Positions 1 to 8,688 of a DNA stretch of 64,000 nucleotides are shown piece by piece. The DNA is from JAHEDT01 sp963825615. Lineage in GTDB: Bacteria > Desulfobacterota > Desulfuromonadia > Desulfuromonadales > BM103. Position numbers and translations under genes: made by a program. Under the pieces are notes generated by a model that saw only the letters and a program-made list of their open reading frames with translations, did not search any database and had not been told where the DNA came from. Position 1 is the first letter of the stretch. Every line of letters begins with the position of its first letter. The stretch lies in NCBI GenBank assembly GCA_963825615.1, contig CAWGTV010000010.1:62001-126000 (forward strand), in the 5' to 3' direction.

Positions 1-77
1 GAACAAAACGGTCGGTGCGGGTTGCCTTGCCATTGGGACAACTCTTGGCACTGTGGGCACTTGATCTCTGTTAACAT
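1..77 (-). CDS. yacG: DNA gyrase inhibitor YacG-like zinc protein, 3' truncated by window edge
   Basis: Reading the minus strand from an ATG at 77 gives 25 complete residues, with CPQC at residues 7-10 and RPFCS at the end. The pattern CPxC, then about 15 residues, then RPFCS is the start of the small YacG (DUF329) zinc-ribbon family, which binds zinc with four cysteines and inhibits DNA gyrase in E. coli. A GGAGG Shine-Dalgarno lies seven bases before the ATG. The rest of the gene, including the fourth cysteine, is beyond base 1. It is divergent from the gene at 300. Family assignment rests on a short piece but the motif is distinctive. Confidence 0.75.
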   Translation of the reverse strand, partial: MLTEIKCPQCQELSQWQGNPHRPFC

Positions 78-299
78 TATCCAGCCTCCATCGGATCAAA
101 TTACCATGGTGCAATTCATCAGAGCAACCGTCAACTTGATCCGACGACCCCGGCGCGACAACAACTTGGTGGTCCTTGAACTGGCACAACGACGTCGTGC
201 TATATTGTCGGTGTTTGCATACCATGGGAAATGTTTTAATGTTTGTAAATTGCGGTCTGCTGATATTATGCATGGAACAAACAGTTGAAAGGCTAAGTT

Positions 300-3056
300 A
301 TGTTTACTGAATTGTTAAAAAAATGGCCATTGGGTCAGCCACCCTGCATCTGTTATCCATTGCCACAGGTTATGAAGGCTTTGACGATTCACCGTGACAA
401 GTACGGGCAACCTGTGGATGCCATCCACTTTGAAGAGGTCCCTGTTCCCCGGCTACACTCGGAAAACGCTACCTCTGTTCTGGTCGCCATACTGGCTTCC
501 GGCCCGAACTTTAACACCAACTTTGCTGCCATGGGACTTCCCGTGCCGCCCTTCGGTCGCGGCGACAGCGCGACCCTGCATATTCCCGGCAGCGACGCGC
601 TCGGAATCGTCGTCGCTGCAGGCGCGGCCGTCAAGAATATCAAGGTGGGACAGGCTGTCATCCTCGATTCCTGGACGAACGCCGGAATTATCCGAGGCTA
701 TGAAACTCATGACGGATTCAACGCCCAATTTACCGTAGTTGACGAAGTCCGCGCCATCCCGGTCCCGCATGGTTTAAGCAACCTGCCCCCCGAGCAGTTG
801 GCGGCGCTCCTGCTGACTTATGGTACGGCCTATCGAGCGGTGGTTGAACGGCTCGCCGTCAAACCCGGGGACAGCGTCCTGATGATGGGAGGTGGCAAGG
901 GGACCAGCTTCGCAGGAGCCCAGATCGCCAAAGCTCTCGGGGCGCGAGTCATCCTGATGGGATCCAACCCTGACCTTGCGAATTCACTGATCCAGCGCGG
1001 CATAGCGGATGCCTTTGTCAATCGCCGGGAGATTCCGCAGCAGGTTTACGGCGTCCTCTCACCAGATGAGCCCTACAACAGCTGGTTCAAACGCACCCAA
1101 CCGTTCCGGGATGCCGTCTATCGGGCTAACGACGACAAACCGGTCGACAAGATCTTTGAACATACCGGTGGCGCCAACTTCCCTTTGCTGGTTTCCACTT
1201 TGGCCGAAAATGGTGCCTTGGCATTTTTCGGTGCTACCGGCAGCGGCGTGAAAGGTGAATACAAGGAAACTTTCTTTCACGCCGGGCGGCGCTTCGTCAT
1301 GGACGCACGCTGGGTGTGGATGAGACAAAAACAATTACTGATCAGGAACAAAACCGCTGAGCAGATTTTCTCAGAAATAGCCCTTCTGCCAGGCAAAAAG
1401 GGCTTGATCTGGGGTGCGGACGCCTATGCCCAGGAATTCGCCAAAGCCGCTCTGGAACGCAGCGCCGAGCTGGTTATTATCGCCTCTCACAAGAACGACG
1501 CGGAAGGCATCCTGCAGTTGCTTAAACTCGGCGTCAACCAATGTAACATCATCGATCGGGATCTCTTCACCTTAGCAGAGGACATGCCCGATCCGTTGAC
1601 GCAAGACGGCGCACTTAACCCAGAATACAACAGCCAATACATGTCCGTAGCAAGGTCGCTGGGCCGTGCGATCTGGAAAATCCTGGGCCCCCGCACCAGC
1701 CCTGACTTCATCGTCGAGCGCACAGACCAGAGCACGCTCCATTACAGCAGCTTCCTGGTGCGTGACTTTAGTGAAAACGAAGACATGCCCTGCGGGATCA
1801 TTGTTGCACGCGGCGCTCGTGACCTGTCAATTCTCGGTTCCCACATGTACTGTGCGACCCAGGCGAATGAAGTTGTACGTCTGCTTGATAAAAAGATCAT
1901 CGAAATGGAAAAGGAAGACCTGGAGATCGTCTCCCTCGAGGACTTGCCCGACCTCCAGCAGCAGATGCTGGAGGGCCGGATGGCAAAACCGAAAGGCGTG
2001 GCCCTGGTACAGGCCGATGCCAAAGGCAGAAGCATTGCCGACTATGCGACAGCCTATCTTGGCGAAGTCCTCCTGTTGGCCAATCCTGCCCGCGAAGAAT
2101 ATCTTGACATCCAGTTGACGACGGAAGGGATCGCTACCATTATCCTGCGGCGCGTCAATGCTTTGAATGCACTCAATGCAACGCTGCTGGCCCAAATCTC
2201 CGCAACCTTCGGCGAGATCAAGTCCGAGGGCACCTTGAAGGGCCGACCTGTGAGGGCCGTCATCCTGTGCGGCGCCGCGCGGGCATTCGTGGCCGGAGCC
2301 GACGTGAACGAGTTCCTGGGAGAGACCGCCGATGGAATCGCAAAAATCGCAGCCGACAACCTGGGCATCTTTGCCGACATCGAAGCCTTGAAGGTTCCTG
2401 TCATCGCATTGGTCGACGGCTTTGCTCTTGGCGGTGGCAACGAGTTGGCGATGTGTGCCCATTACCGAGTTGTCACCGAGAACGCCCAGCTCGGACAACC
2501 GGAAGTCAAGCTGGGGATTATCCCCGGCTACGGCGGGTTACAGCGCCTGCCGAGGCTGGTTGGGCCACGTAAAGCCTTGGAGATGGCAGTTAACGGCGAA
2601 GCCATCGGCGGCAGAGAAGCGGTAGCAATTGGGCTTGCCCATGAATTCCACCCTTCATCGTCCGCCTTGGCTCGAGCCTATCAAATCGCCCAAGAGTTGG
2701 TCAGAGGCGAAATGACCCTGCCGGAGAAAAACTGGGATACTCTTGCCGCTCGACAGCGCAGCGAGTTGACCGAACTCCTCGATGATCAGGAGGTTCAAAC
2801 GTTTGTTGATGCACCGTCACCCTCTGAGGAAGCCGTCGGAGACATCCGGGCCGCCAGAATGTACACGGCCCGCTATTCCGTTGAGTCTATCAAATATGGT
2901 TATGCAAATGGTTTCCGGAAAGGCATTGAAAATGACGCCTGCCTGTTTGGTGAAATTGCGGCCTCACCCTCCGGACAGGAGTGGATCAAGCGGTTTATAC
3001 AAAAAGACCCGGAGCAAAGCTCATTCCTGACCCTGTTGCAGCCTAAGCTGCCATAG
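300..3056 (+). CDS. Fusion of crotonyl-CoA reductase-like MDR protein and enoyl-CoA hydratase
   Basis: 918 residues. Residues about 25-350 resemble the medium-chain reductase fold of crotonyl-CoA carboxylase/reductase: an MKALT start-like segment, a GPNFN motif matching the active-site Asn region, a GGGKG nucleotide-binding loop and a FEHTGG segment. Residues about 370-610 look like a second, diverged reductase-like half ending in a GSHM...AN segment. Residues about 630-890 are a crotonase domain with GGGNELAM and GQPE; the two catalytic glutamates of enoyl-CoA hydratase are present (E715 and E735) and GYGGLQRL follows. It probably interconverts a short-chain enoyl-CoA, its hydroxyacyl-CoA and the saturated acyl-CoA in the cytoplasm; the substrate is not known. 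Start: AAAGG precedes the ATG at 300; an internal ATG at 372 matches the family start better but has no clear ribosome site. It stands alone. Confidence 0.75.
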   Translation: MFTELLKKWPLGQPPCICYPLPQVMKALTIHRDKYGQPVDAIHFEEVPVPRLHSENATSVLVAILASGPNFNTNFAAMGLPVPPFGRGDSATLHIPGSDALGIVVAAGAAVKNIKVGQAVILDSWTNAGIIRGYETHDGFNAQFTVVDEVRAIPVPHGLSNLPPEQLAALLLTYGTAYRAVVERLAVKPGDSVLMMGGGKGTSFAGAQIAKALGARVILMGSNPDLANSLIQRGIADAFVNRREIPQQVYGVLSPDEPYNSWFKRTQPFRDAVYRANDDKPVDKIFEHTGGANFPLLVSTLAENGALAFFGATGSGVKGEYKETFFHAGRRFVMDARWVWMRQKQLLIRNKTAEQIFSEIALLPGKKGLIWGADAYAQEFAKAALERSAELVIIASHKNDAEGILQLLKLGVNQCNIIDRDLFTLAEDMPDPLTQDGALNPEYNSQYMSVARSLGRAIWKILGPRTSPDFIVERTDQSTLHYSSFLVRDFSENEDMPCGIIVARGARDLSILGSHMYCATQANEVVRLLDKKIIEMEKEDLEIVSLEDLPDLQQQMLEGRMAKPKGVALVQADAKGRSIADYATAYLGEVLLLANPAREEYLDIQLTTEGIATIILRRVNALNALNATLLAQISATFGEIKSEGTLKGRPVRAVILCGAARAFVAGADVNEFLGETADGIAKIAADNLGIFADIEALKVPVIALVDGFALGGGNELAMCAHYRVVTENAQLGQPEVKLGIIPGYGGLQRLPRLVGPRKALEMAVNGEAIGGREAVAIGLAHEFHPSSSALARAYQIAQELVRGEMTLPEKNWDTLAARQRSELTELLDDQEVQTFVDAPSPSEEAVGDIRAARMYTARYSVESIKYGYANGFRKGIENDACLFGEIAASPSGQEWIKRFIQKDPEQSSFLTLLQPKLP

Positions 3057-3255
3057 CTTAAAATTCAAAGAAGAGAGCTCTTGTACTTATTCATGTATGT
3101 TCTCTGCCATCACCCAGCTTAGCCGGGTTTGAATTTGACATGCTTATTAGCATGGGATAGAAGGGATGAACCATAAATTTTGGTGTTGTCATCAAACGAT
3201 ATCGGTTTAATCATAACGAATGAAACCCTCATCACTATAAAAATGGATAACTCAA

Positions 3256-4383
3256 TTGAGTGATCAATATCAATTAATAGAGGTAAAGAGTAAAAGCGAT
3301 TTATATCGTTGGATTAAATTTCCGCATCAGTTGTACCTGGGGGATAAAAATTTTATTCCCCAGGTTATATCTGATGAAAAGAAGTTCTTTAATCCTAAAA
3401 TAAATCCCAGTTTTAATATTGCTGAAGTAAAACTTCTTTTGGTTATTAAAAATAATCAGGTGGCAGGCAGGGTGGCGGGGATTATCAACTCATTGGAAGT
3501 AAAAAAGCTGGGGATTAAACGCGGGAGGTTTGGCTGGTTTGAAACCATAGATGACCATCATGTTACAAATTTATTGCTGACAACTGTTAAAGACTGGCTG
3601 CTGGCGCAAGGTTGTACAGAGATGACCGGCCCCCATGGATTTACCGATCTTGATCCGGAGGGGCTTTTAGTTGACGGGTTTAACGAACTTCCAACAATTA
3701 GTGGTAGCTATAATTTCCCCTATTATCAACAACATTTAGAAGATTTTGGTTTTAGTAAAGATGTTGACTATATTGAATACAAAATTAATTTTCCAGTCGG
3801 AGACCCCTTTTTCGAACGGGTTGTTGTCAATATTGATAAAGATCCCAATTATTATATTTTACCTCTAAAAAAGCGTAAGGATTTACTGAGTCGTGCAGAA
3901 GAATTTTGGGAAATATTAGAGAGTTCTTTTTATCCGTTGTACGGAGTGACTCCTTTATCGAAAGAGCAACAGAATTTTTATACCAGCAGATATCTATCCT
4001 TTTTAGATTTAGATTTTGTTAAATTTGCATATCGACGTGTCGATAATAAGATGGTCGGTTTTTTTATTGGCATGCCTAACGTTAGCAAGGGGTTTCAACG
4101 GGCAGGTGGCCGCCTACTTCCTCTAGGTATTTTTCATATCCTCAGAGAGTTTAAGCGTAGTAAGAATGTTGACTTTTTATTAGCAGGAGTCGACCCTTCT
4201 CTGCCCGCGAAGAAAATCCTTCTTCTCCTAACCTCAGCAATGTATCGAGCTTGTCGAGATCGAGGGATTGGGATTCTTGAGACGAATAGAGAATTAGAGA
4301 CCAATACAAATGTTAATGGTATTTGGACTAGATACGATTCTCGCTTACACCGGCGTAGCAGAATATTTAAATTATCCTTATAA
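3256..4383 (+). CDS. GNAT-like acyltransferase-fold protein of unknown substrate
   Basis: 375 residues, no signal peptide or membrane segment. The sequence has the look of the large GNAT-like hypothetical family represented by YghO: an N-terminal segment with FPHQLYLGDKNFIP, a central MTGPHGFTDLDPEGLL motif, a YNFPYYQQHLEDFGF motif, and a C-terminal half with a GGRLLPLG turn and a late ETNRELETN motif. No catalytic residue can be assigned from sequence alone. The start is taken as TTG at 3256; an overlapping six-codon ORF begins at ATG 3243 and ends at 3263, and the true start could be slightly downstream. The gene is visibly richer in A and T than its neighbours (many Lys AAA, Ile ATT, Leu TTA codons), which suggests later acquisition. 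It is followed by a strong terminator. Confidence 0.55.
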   Translation: MSDQYQLIEVKSKSDLYRWIKFPHQLYLGDKNFIPQVISDEKKFFNPKINPSFNIAEVKLLLVIKNNQVAGRVAGIINSLEVKKLGIKRGRFGWFETIDDHHVTNLLLTTVKDWLLAQGCTEMTGPHGFTDLDPEGLLVDGFNELPTISGSYNFPYYQQHLEDFGFSKDVDYIEYKINFPVGDPFFERVVVNIDKDPNYYILPLKKRKDLLSRAEEFWEILESSFYPLYGVTPLSKEQQNFYTSRYLSFLDLDFVKFAYRRVDNKMVGFFIGMPNVSKGFQRAGGRLLPLGIFHILREFKRSKNVDFLLAGVDPSLPAKKILLLLTSAMYRACRDRGIGILETNRELETNTNVNGIWTRYDSRLHRRSRIFKLSL

Positions 4384-4420
4384 GACCAATCTTCGTATTG
4401 TAAGAATTTGCGCGAAAACT

Positions 4421-4460
4421 AAAAAAACAGGTTAGACGAAACCGTCTAACCTGTTTTTTT
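4421..4460. terminator. Bidirectional intrinsic terminator
   Basis: A perfect 12-bp stem (4426-4437 with 4444-4455) around a six-base loop is flanked by an A run on the left and a T run on the right, so it can stop transcription on either strand. It follows the GNAT-like gene on the plus strand. On the minus strand it lies exactly where a tRNA-Gly terminator would be for the adjacent truncated tRNA. Confidence 0.85.
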
Positions 4461-4507
4461 ATTGGAGCGGGAAACGGGATTCGAACCTGCGACCTTTAGC
4501 TTGGGAA
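4456..4507 (-). pseudogene. Truncated tRNA-Gly 3' half (copy of the tRNA-Gly(CCC) locus)
   Basis: These 52 bases match 10662-10713 at 50 positions. They contain the encoded CCA, the acceptor 3' strand, the T arm and the 3' part of the anticodon arm of tRNA-Gly(CCC), read on the minus strand, and stop just past the anticodon loop. No 5' half (D arm, 5' acceptor strand) follows at 4508-4543, so no functional tRNA can form. Both differences from the intact gene are C-to-T on the plus strand; one breaks a T-stem pair. Such 3'-half copies in the same orientation are typical of tRNA attachment-site duplications, but a simple decayed duplicate is also possible. Confidence 0.8.
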
Positions 4508-4543
4508 TAAGTATAACCAAGCGTTGGCATAAACCTGTATCAT

Positions 4544-6637
4544 TTAACGCCCCCGCAAGTAAGTATCTCGTAGCAGGGCCAGACCCTCATCTTCTCCGAT
4601 CACGGTCAACTCATCACCCTCCTGCAACATCGTGCGTCCACCCGGGACAAAAGACTGTCCATCCCGAGACAGCATCGCCACCAGGCATCCCCTCGGGATG
4701 CCGGCTTCACGCAACTGTTTGCCGATCAGGGCACAGGTCGGTGCCATGCTGTTAAGCTGCATTGTCACGAAACGATCGTCGTGAAGCAAAGAGTCGCGCA
4801 GTTCCTGTTCGTCCTTGGCGTGGTCCCATTCAACGGGGAAACTGACTTCATCGACACGTTCAGCGATGCGGGCGAGAATCCGCAGGTGCTGGGTCGGATT
4901 ATGCTCTGGACTGACTAAAAAGAAAATCGCGTGAATCTGGACTTCATCAACTTCCTCGTGAGTCAGAGGATCGTAAGTGCGCATCAGTACCCCACTCCGG
5001 CATCTCACCAGGGCCATTTCCGACCGTTCGATCCGATCGGTCCTGAAATGCGGCAAGGCCACACCACGAGTCACCGGCGTGGCACCGATCCGCGTTCCCT
5101 CCATGATTTGCGAAATGATCTCTTCGGGGGCAAGATGTACACGAGGGGCCATTTTGTCAGAAACCTGCTTCACAACATCTTCAAAAGAGGGCTTGTCAGC
5201 AAGATCGAAGACCAGGCAACGCAAGACGATTTCATCGAACGGGTCTTCTTCGCGCAGGCCCTTCTCCCGTAGGATGCCTCGCAACTCGGCATCGAGATCA
5301 TGATGACGATGACGCCCGAGACGCTCGAAGACATGATAGATGGCGCCGGTACGGGCAACCCGGTCACGTGCATAGTAGCGGTACCACAGGGAAGAGGCCA
5401 CTATCAAGCCCACCGAGAAACCAATCGACAGCGCGCCCATTTCGAAAATAAGGTAGAACGGAGCGATGATACCGGCGATTTGCATCCATGGATAAAAGGG
5501 AGATTTGTATCCTGGATCATAAGAGGGAATTTTGCTCTCACGCATCACGATGACGGCGAGGCAGACCAAGGCAAACATCATTAATTGGAAGGCACTGGCC
5601 AGCTTTGCAATCCGCATCGGATCGAACAGGACGAGAATCAGGACCATGGTGGCCAGAGTCAGGGCAAGTGAATAGAACGGAGTACCGAATTTTCCCAGTT
5701 CTCGGAATCTGCGGGGCAGCAGATGATCTCGGCTCATCGCCAGCGGATAGCGAGAGGCGCTCATCATTCCGGCGTTGGCGACGGAGATGAACGCCAGCAT
5801 CGCCGCCACAGAAACGAGGACCACACCCGGACGGCCAAGAGAGTATTCGGCAGCAGTAGCCACCGGGGTTAGATTCCCCCGCAGTTCATCCGGAGGAACC
5901 AGGCCAACGATGATCATGGTCCCGAGGAAGTAGATCAGGAGCGCAGTCAGAAATGCCAGGATTACACCCCGGGGCAGATTTTTCTCCGGGTCTTTTACCT
6001 CTTCAGAGAGACTGGCGACCTTGGTAACCCCGACATAGCTGATATAGACCATGCCCGATGTCGCGATGATTGCGTCAAAGCCGGCGGCGAAGAAATCCTG
6101 GAAATAAGCCGGTTGGAAGGCGGTCACCCCGCTGGAGAGGAAAACGGTCAGAATCGCCAAAAGCCCGAAGACCAGCCCAACCTGGAGCCTGCCACTTTTC
6201 TTCGCCCCCACAAGGTTGATCACCGTAAGGGCGATGGCGATTGTAACCGCTATGGGCGTGATCGAAAGGTTGGGCATGAACAGCGACATGTAGGCGCCCA
6301 TCCCGACCAGTGCGAAAGTGACCTTCAGGATCAGTGCCAGCCATGTACCAATCCCGCCGATACACCCGAGAAATGGCCCAAGCGAACGGTCCAGAAAATA
6401 GTAGACGCCACCCGCGCGCGGCATGGCGGTCGCCAACTCCATGACGCTGAACATAGCTGGGACCAACGGGATGGCAGCCAGTAAATAGGCAAGGACCAGG
6501 GCCGGTCCAGCCTGTGTCGCAGCGATCCCGGGGAGCAGGAAAAACCCGGCGCTCAAGGTTGCCCCAGTCGCAATTGCGTAGACATCTCGCAACCGGAGCT
6601 CCTTTTTTAACTTTTTTTTTGCGCTAACATCGGGCAT
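4544..6637 (-). CDS. APC-family amino acid permease fused to PTS EIIA-like and RCK_C domains
   Basis: 697 residues from the ATG at 6637 (an in-frame TTG lies four codons upstream). Residues about 20-430 are an APC-superfamily permease with roughly twelve membrane helices and the usual helix-1 segment ATGATLSAGFFLLPG. Residues about 470-620 resemble the PTS EIIA (nitrogen type) fold, with the GVALPHFRT motif that carries the phosphorylatable histidine. The last 80 residues resemble an RCK_C/TrkA-C ligand domain (FVPGGRTMLQEGDELTVIG). It should be an inner-membrane transporter for an amino acid or amine, gated or sensed through its cytoplasmic tail. Permease-EIIA-RCK_C fusions are known in other bacteria, so the architecture is uncommon but not new. 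The stop codon is 37 bases from the truncated tRNA-Gly. Confidence 0.8.
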   Translation of the reverse strand: MPDVSAKKKLKKELRLRDVYAIATGATLSAGFFLLPGIAATQAGPALVLAYLLAAIPLVPAMFSVMELATAMPRAGGVYYFLDRSLGPFLGCIGGIGTWLALILKVTFALVGMGAYMSLFMPNLSITPIAVTIAIALTVINLVGAKKSGRLQVGLVFGLLAILTVFLSSGVTAFQPAYFQDFFAAGFDAIIATSGMVYISYVGVTKVASLSEEVKDPEKNLPRGVILAFLTALLIYFLGTMIIVGLVPPDELRGNLTPVATAAEYSLGRPGVVLVSVAAMLAFISVANAGMMSASRYPLAMSRDHLLPRRFRELGKFGTPFYSLALTLATMVLILVLFDPMRIAKLASAFQLMMFALVCLAVIVMRESKIPSYDPGYKSPFYPWMQIAGIIAPFYLIFEMGALSIGFSVGLIVASSLWYRYYARDRVARTGAIYHVFERLGRHRHHDLDAELRGILREKGLREEDPFDEIVLRCLVFDLADKPSFEDVVKQVSDKMAPRVHLAPEEIISQIMEGTRIGATPVTRGVALPHFRTDRIERSEMALVRCRSGVLMRTYDPLTHEEVDEVQIHAIFFLVSPEHNPTQHLRILARIAERVDEVSFPVEWDHAKDEQELRDSLLHDDRFVTMQLNSMAPTCALIGKQLREAGIPRGCLVAMLSRDGQSFVPGGRTMLQEGDELTVIGEDEGLALLRDTYLRGR

Positions 6638-7100
6638 GGCGTTATCCAACTCAACTCATTGACTCTGGCCTCTTAAAACTGCCTTAGTGCACAGATCCCC
6701 AGGGAATCAGACTTAAACAATAATGCCTGCAATTGCTTTTTCAACTCGGATAAATCCAAGTTACCCTTTTCGACCAATATCAAATTGGCTTTCTCCGGGT
6801 AGAAATTGGTTCTATGGATGAAGTGTCTTTTACGGATGGAAATGCTCCACAGGTTGGATTAGAACGTTTCAGATCCAGACTAATTCTTATTTGTCCTCTC
6901 GTATTGTTTTGAAGTAGCCAGTTCCTTGAAAATACAAGGCTCTTATTGACTGCAATGTAAGAAAAAGCCACCCGTTTCCAAGTGGCCATTTTTCATTCTA
7001 TAATTTGTGCAATCCAAAACGTCACAACCAGGTTCAACGGTTATGAGAACAGAGAGAATTGGCAGCGTCTTTAGGATGATCGCCCTTATTTTTATACCTT
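6638..7100. other. Intergenic region between permease and UspA
   Basis: About 460 bases. It contains the terminator of the downstream-facing uspA gene (6961-6995). I see no convincing gene: the only ORF over 60 codons on the minus strand (6780-6989) has no ribosome site and runs through the terminator. No promoter stands out for the permease. Confidence 0.6.
6961..6995 (-). terminator. Intrinsic terminator of the uspA gene
   Basis: Read on the minus strand, GCCAC (6986-6982) pairs with GTGGC (6971-6967) around a ten-base loop and is followed by TTTTTC. It lies about 105 bases past the uspA stop codon. The five-pair stem is short, so it may be weak. Confidence 0.55.
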
Positions 7101-7964
7101 TCACAGGCCTCTGGCGACGAGGACGTCACAGGGTGGGTTGTTCAGGATATCGTGCGCCGTTCCCCCGAGCTTGTATGGCATAAGGATTGCCCGGCTATGG
7201 GTTCCGATGGCGAGCAGGTCCGACTTTAGTTCATCTGCCTCTTGCATTAGACAGGAGAAAGCGGCTCCATGGGCAACCCGGTGACAGATGTTTTTCGGCT
7301 CGACGCCGAATTTTTTTATTACCTTGCTATTTTCATTAACAAATCTTTCCAGCTTGTCATTTTCAGTTTTTTCCACCACGTCTCCAGCATACTGGATAAT
7401 CTTTTCGCCAATATAGGTGTCCGGGATGTCGTAAGAATAAACCAGATGGAAAAAACTTTTGGGCGCGAGTTCAAGAGCAACATGCAGTGCCTGCTTTGAA
7501 CCCGCCGAAAAATCCGTACCGACCAGAATATTCTTATAATCCCCGAGGGGTTTGTCCTTGACCATCAAAACCGGCTTAACCCCATTACGGATGACTCTTT
7601 CCACGGTTGTCCCAACAAACATATCACGCAGCTTGGCCTTGCTATGCATGCCCATTACAATTAAGCTGGCTTTGACTTTTTCCGCGTACTGAATAATTTC
7701 AACGAAAATCTCTCTGCCTTCAATCGCGCTGATGGTCGGTTGAAGATTTTTCAACTTTTTATATCCTGCCAGATAACTTTTTAGGCTCTCTTCAGTGTCA
7801 TGCTTCAGCAAACTGGCCGATTTTTTCTCCTTGGAAAATGAATAGGCAGGGTAAACGTGCAGAATGTGGAGCTTTGCAGACAGAGTCGTTGCAAGGTTGA
7901 GTGCCCGCTCAAGGGCACGGTCGGCTTCGGCTGCAAGATCAGTCGCTAGAAGAATGCTTTTCAT
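7101..7964 (-). CDS. Tandem universal stress protein (two UspA domains)
   Basis: 287 residues from ATG 7964, chosen because GGGAGG sits eight bases before it; the ORF is open seven codons further. Residues 1-140 and about 145-287 are two UspA folds, each beginning with a short strand and Asp (SILLATDLA and NILVGTDFS). The first domain has GMHSKAKLRDMFVGTTVERV, close to the G2xG9G(S/T) ATP-binding pattern; the second has GTHSRAILMPYKLGGTAHDI, with a less regular version. It is a cytoplasmic stress protein; the partner is not evident. It stands alone as one transcription unit with its own terminator. Confidence 0.9.
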   Translation of the reverse strand: MKSILLATDLAAEADRALERALNLATTLSAKLHILHVYPAYSFSKEKKSASLLKHDTEESLKSYLAGYKKLKNLQPTISAIEGREIFVEIIQYAEKVKASLIVMGMHSKAKLRDMFVGTTVERVIRNGVKPVLMVKDKPLGDYKNILVGTDFSAGSKQALHVALELAPKSFFHLVYSYDIPDTYIGEKIIQYAGDVVEKTENDKLERFVNENSKVIKKFGVEPKNICHRVAHGAAFSCLMQEADELKSDLLAIGTHSRAILMPYKLGGTAHDILNNPPCDVLVARGL

Positions 7965-8688
7965 GTTATCCTCCCTTTTCAACAACCAAAACTAAAACCC
8001 AATTCTGCCCGCAAGTGCCCAACCGAGAATGGCAAACTCAGTTCTGTACAACTGAAAACAGGGTGGATTGCTGACGATTCCGCAAAAAAAAAAACGAAAT
8101 CACAGGTTTTCTTATCGTCAATCTTACTATTCAGGCGGTGATAATCAAGTGCGACGAAAGCGAGTGGCGTTTAACGAATTGCCTCGATATAAATGTAACC
8201 GGAGGTAGGGGGCCATAGTTGCAAGACGCTTTTATTACAAAAAAAAAACGAGGTCTTATATGTCGCCTGGCAATGCTTGAAGGGGGTAAAATGACAGTAA
8301 CGCGAAATTCTCACTGCTCCTGACAAATGAGAAAAACCCCCGATCCTGAAATCGAGGGTTTTTGTGTTTTATAGACCCCCACGCTGTTGCCAGGGGGCGT
8401 GATTTAGGTAAATAGGTACTATAGGCTCAGTTGACTGTGACTGCCTATGCGGACGAGCTGAAGAGTTTGATTGTCGGGCTTACGGTATATCAGTACAAGG
8501 TCTGGTTTTACGTGACAATCCCGGTGGTCTTTCCACTCACCCGACAATGGATGATCACAGTATTTCTGCGGCAAAGGTCTGTCAGATCACATGTAGGCAA
8601 AAAGCAAGTGCCTTGCAGAATCATACTCGTGAAGCGCTAGGCACCTATAGGTCCTTTACTTAGATTCATTGGCCTGTGAATGCTTTTA
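7965..8688. other. Intergenic region upstream of uspA and beside the IS remnant
   Basis: About 720 bases. It holds one clear hairpin with a T run at 8329-8366. An ORF at 8431-8640 (plus) starts with TTG, has no ribosome site and resembles nothing I know, so I do not call it. Nothing else is recognised; parts may be debris of the insertion element to the right. Confidence 0.5.
8329..8366. terminator. Intrinsic terminator-like hairpin
   Basis: AAAACCCCCGAT pairs with ATCGAGGGTTTT around a short loop, followed by a T-rich tail on the plus strand and preceded by an A-rich stretch. No plus-strand gene ends here. A similar sequence, with the same GAGAAAAACCCCC start, occurs at 10379, so this could be part of a small repeat family. 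Confidence 0.5.

Noticed and set aside
22..288. 88-codon plus-strand ORF at the left edge
   Set aside because: It lies opposite the start of yacG (1-77), begins with TTG without a ribosome site, and resembles no protein.
8431..8640. 69-codon plus-strand ORF
   Set aside because: TTG start, no ribosome site, no recognisable pattern; lies in an intergenic stretch beside IS debris.
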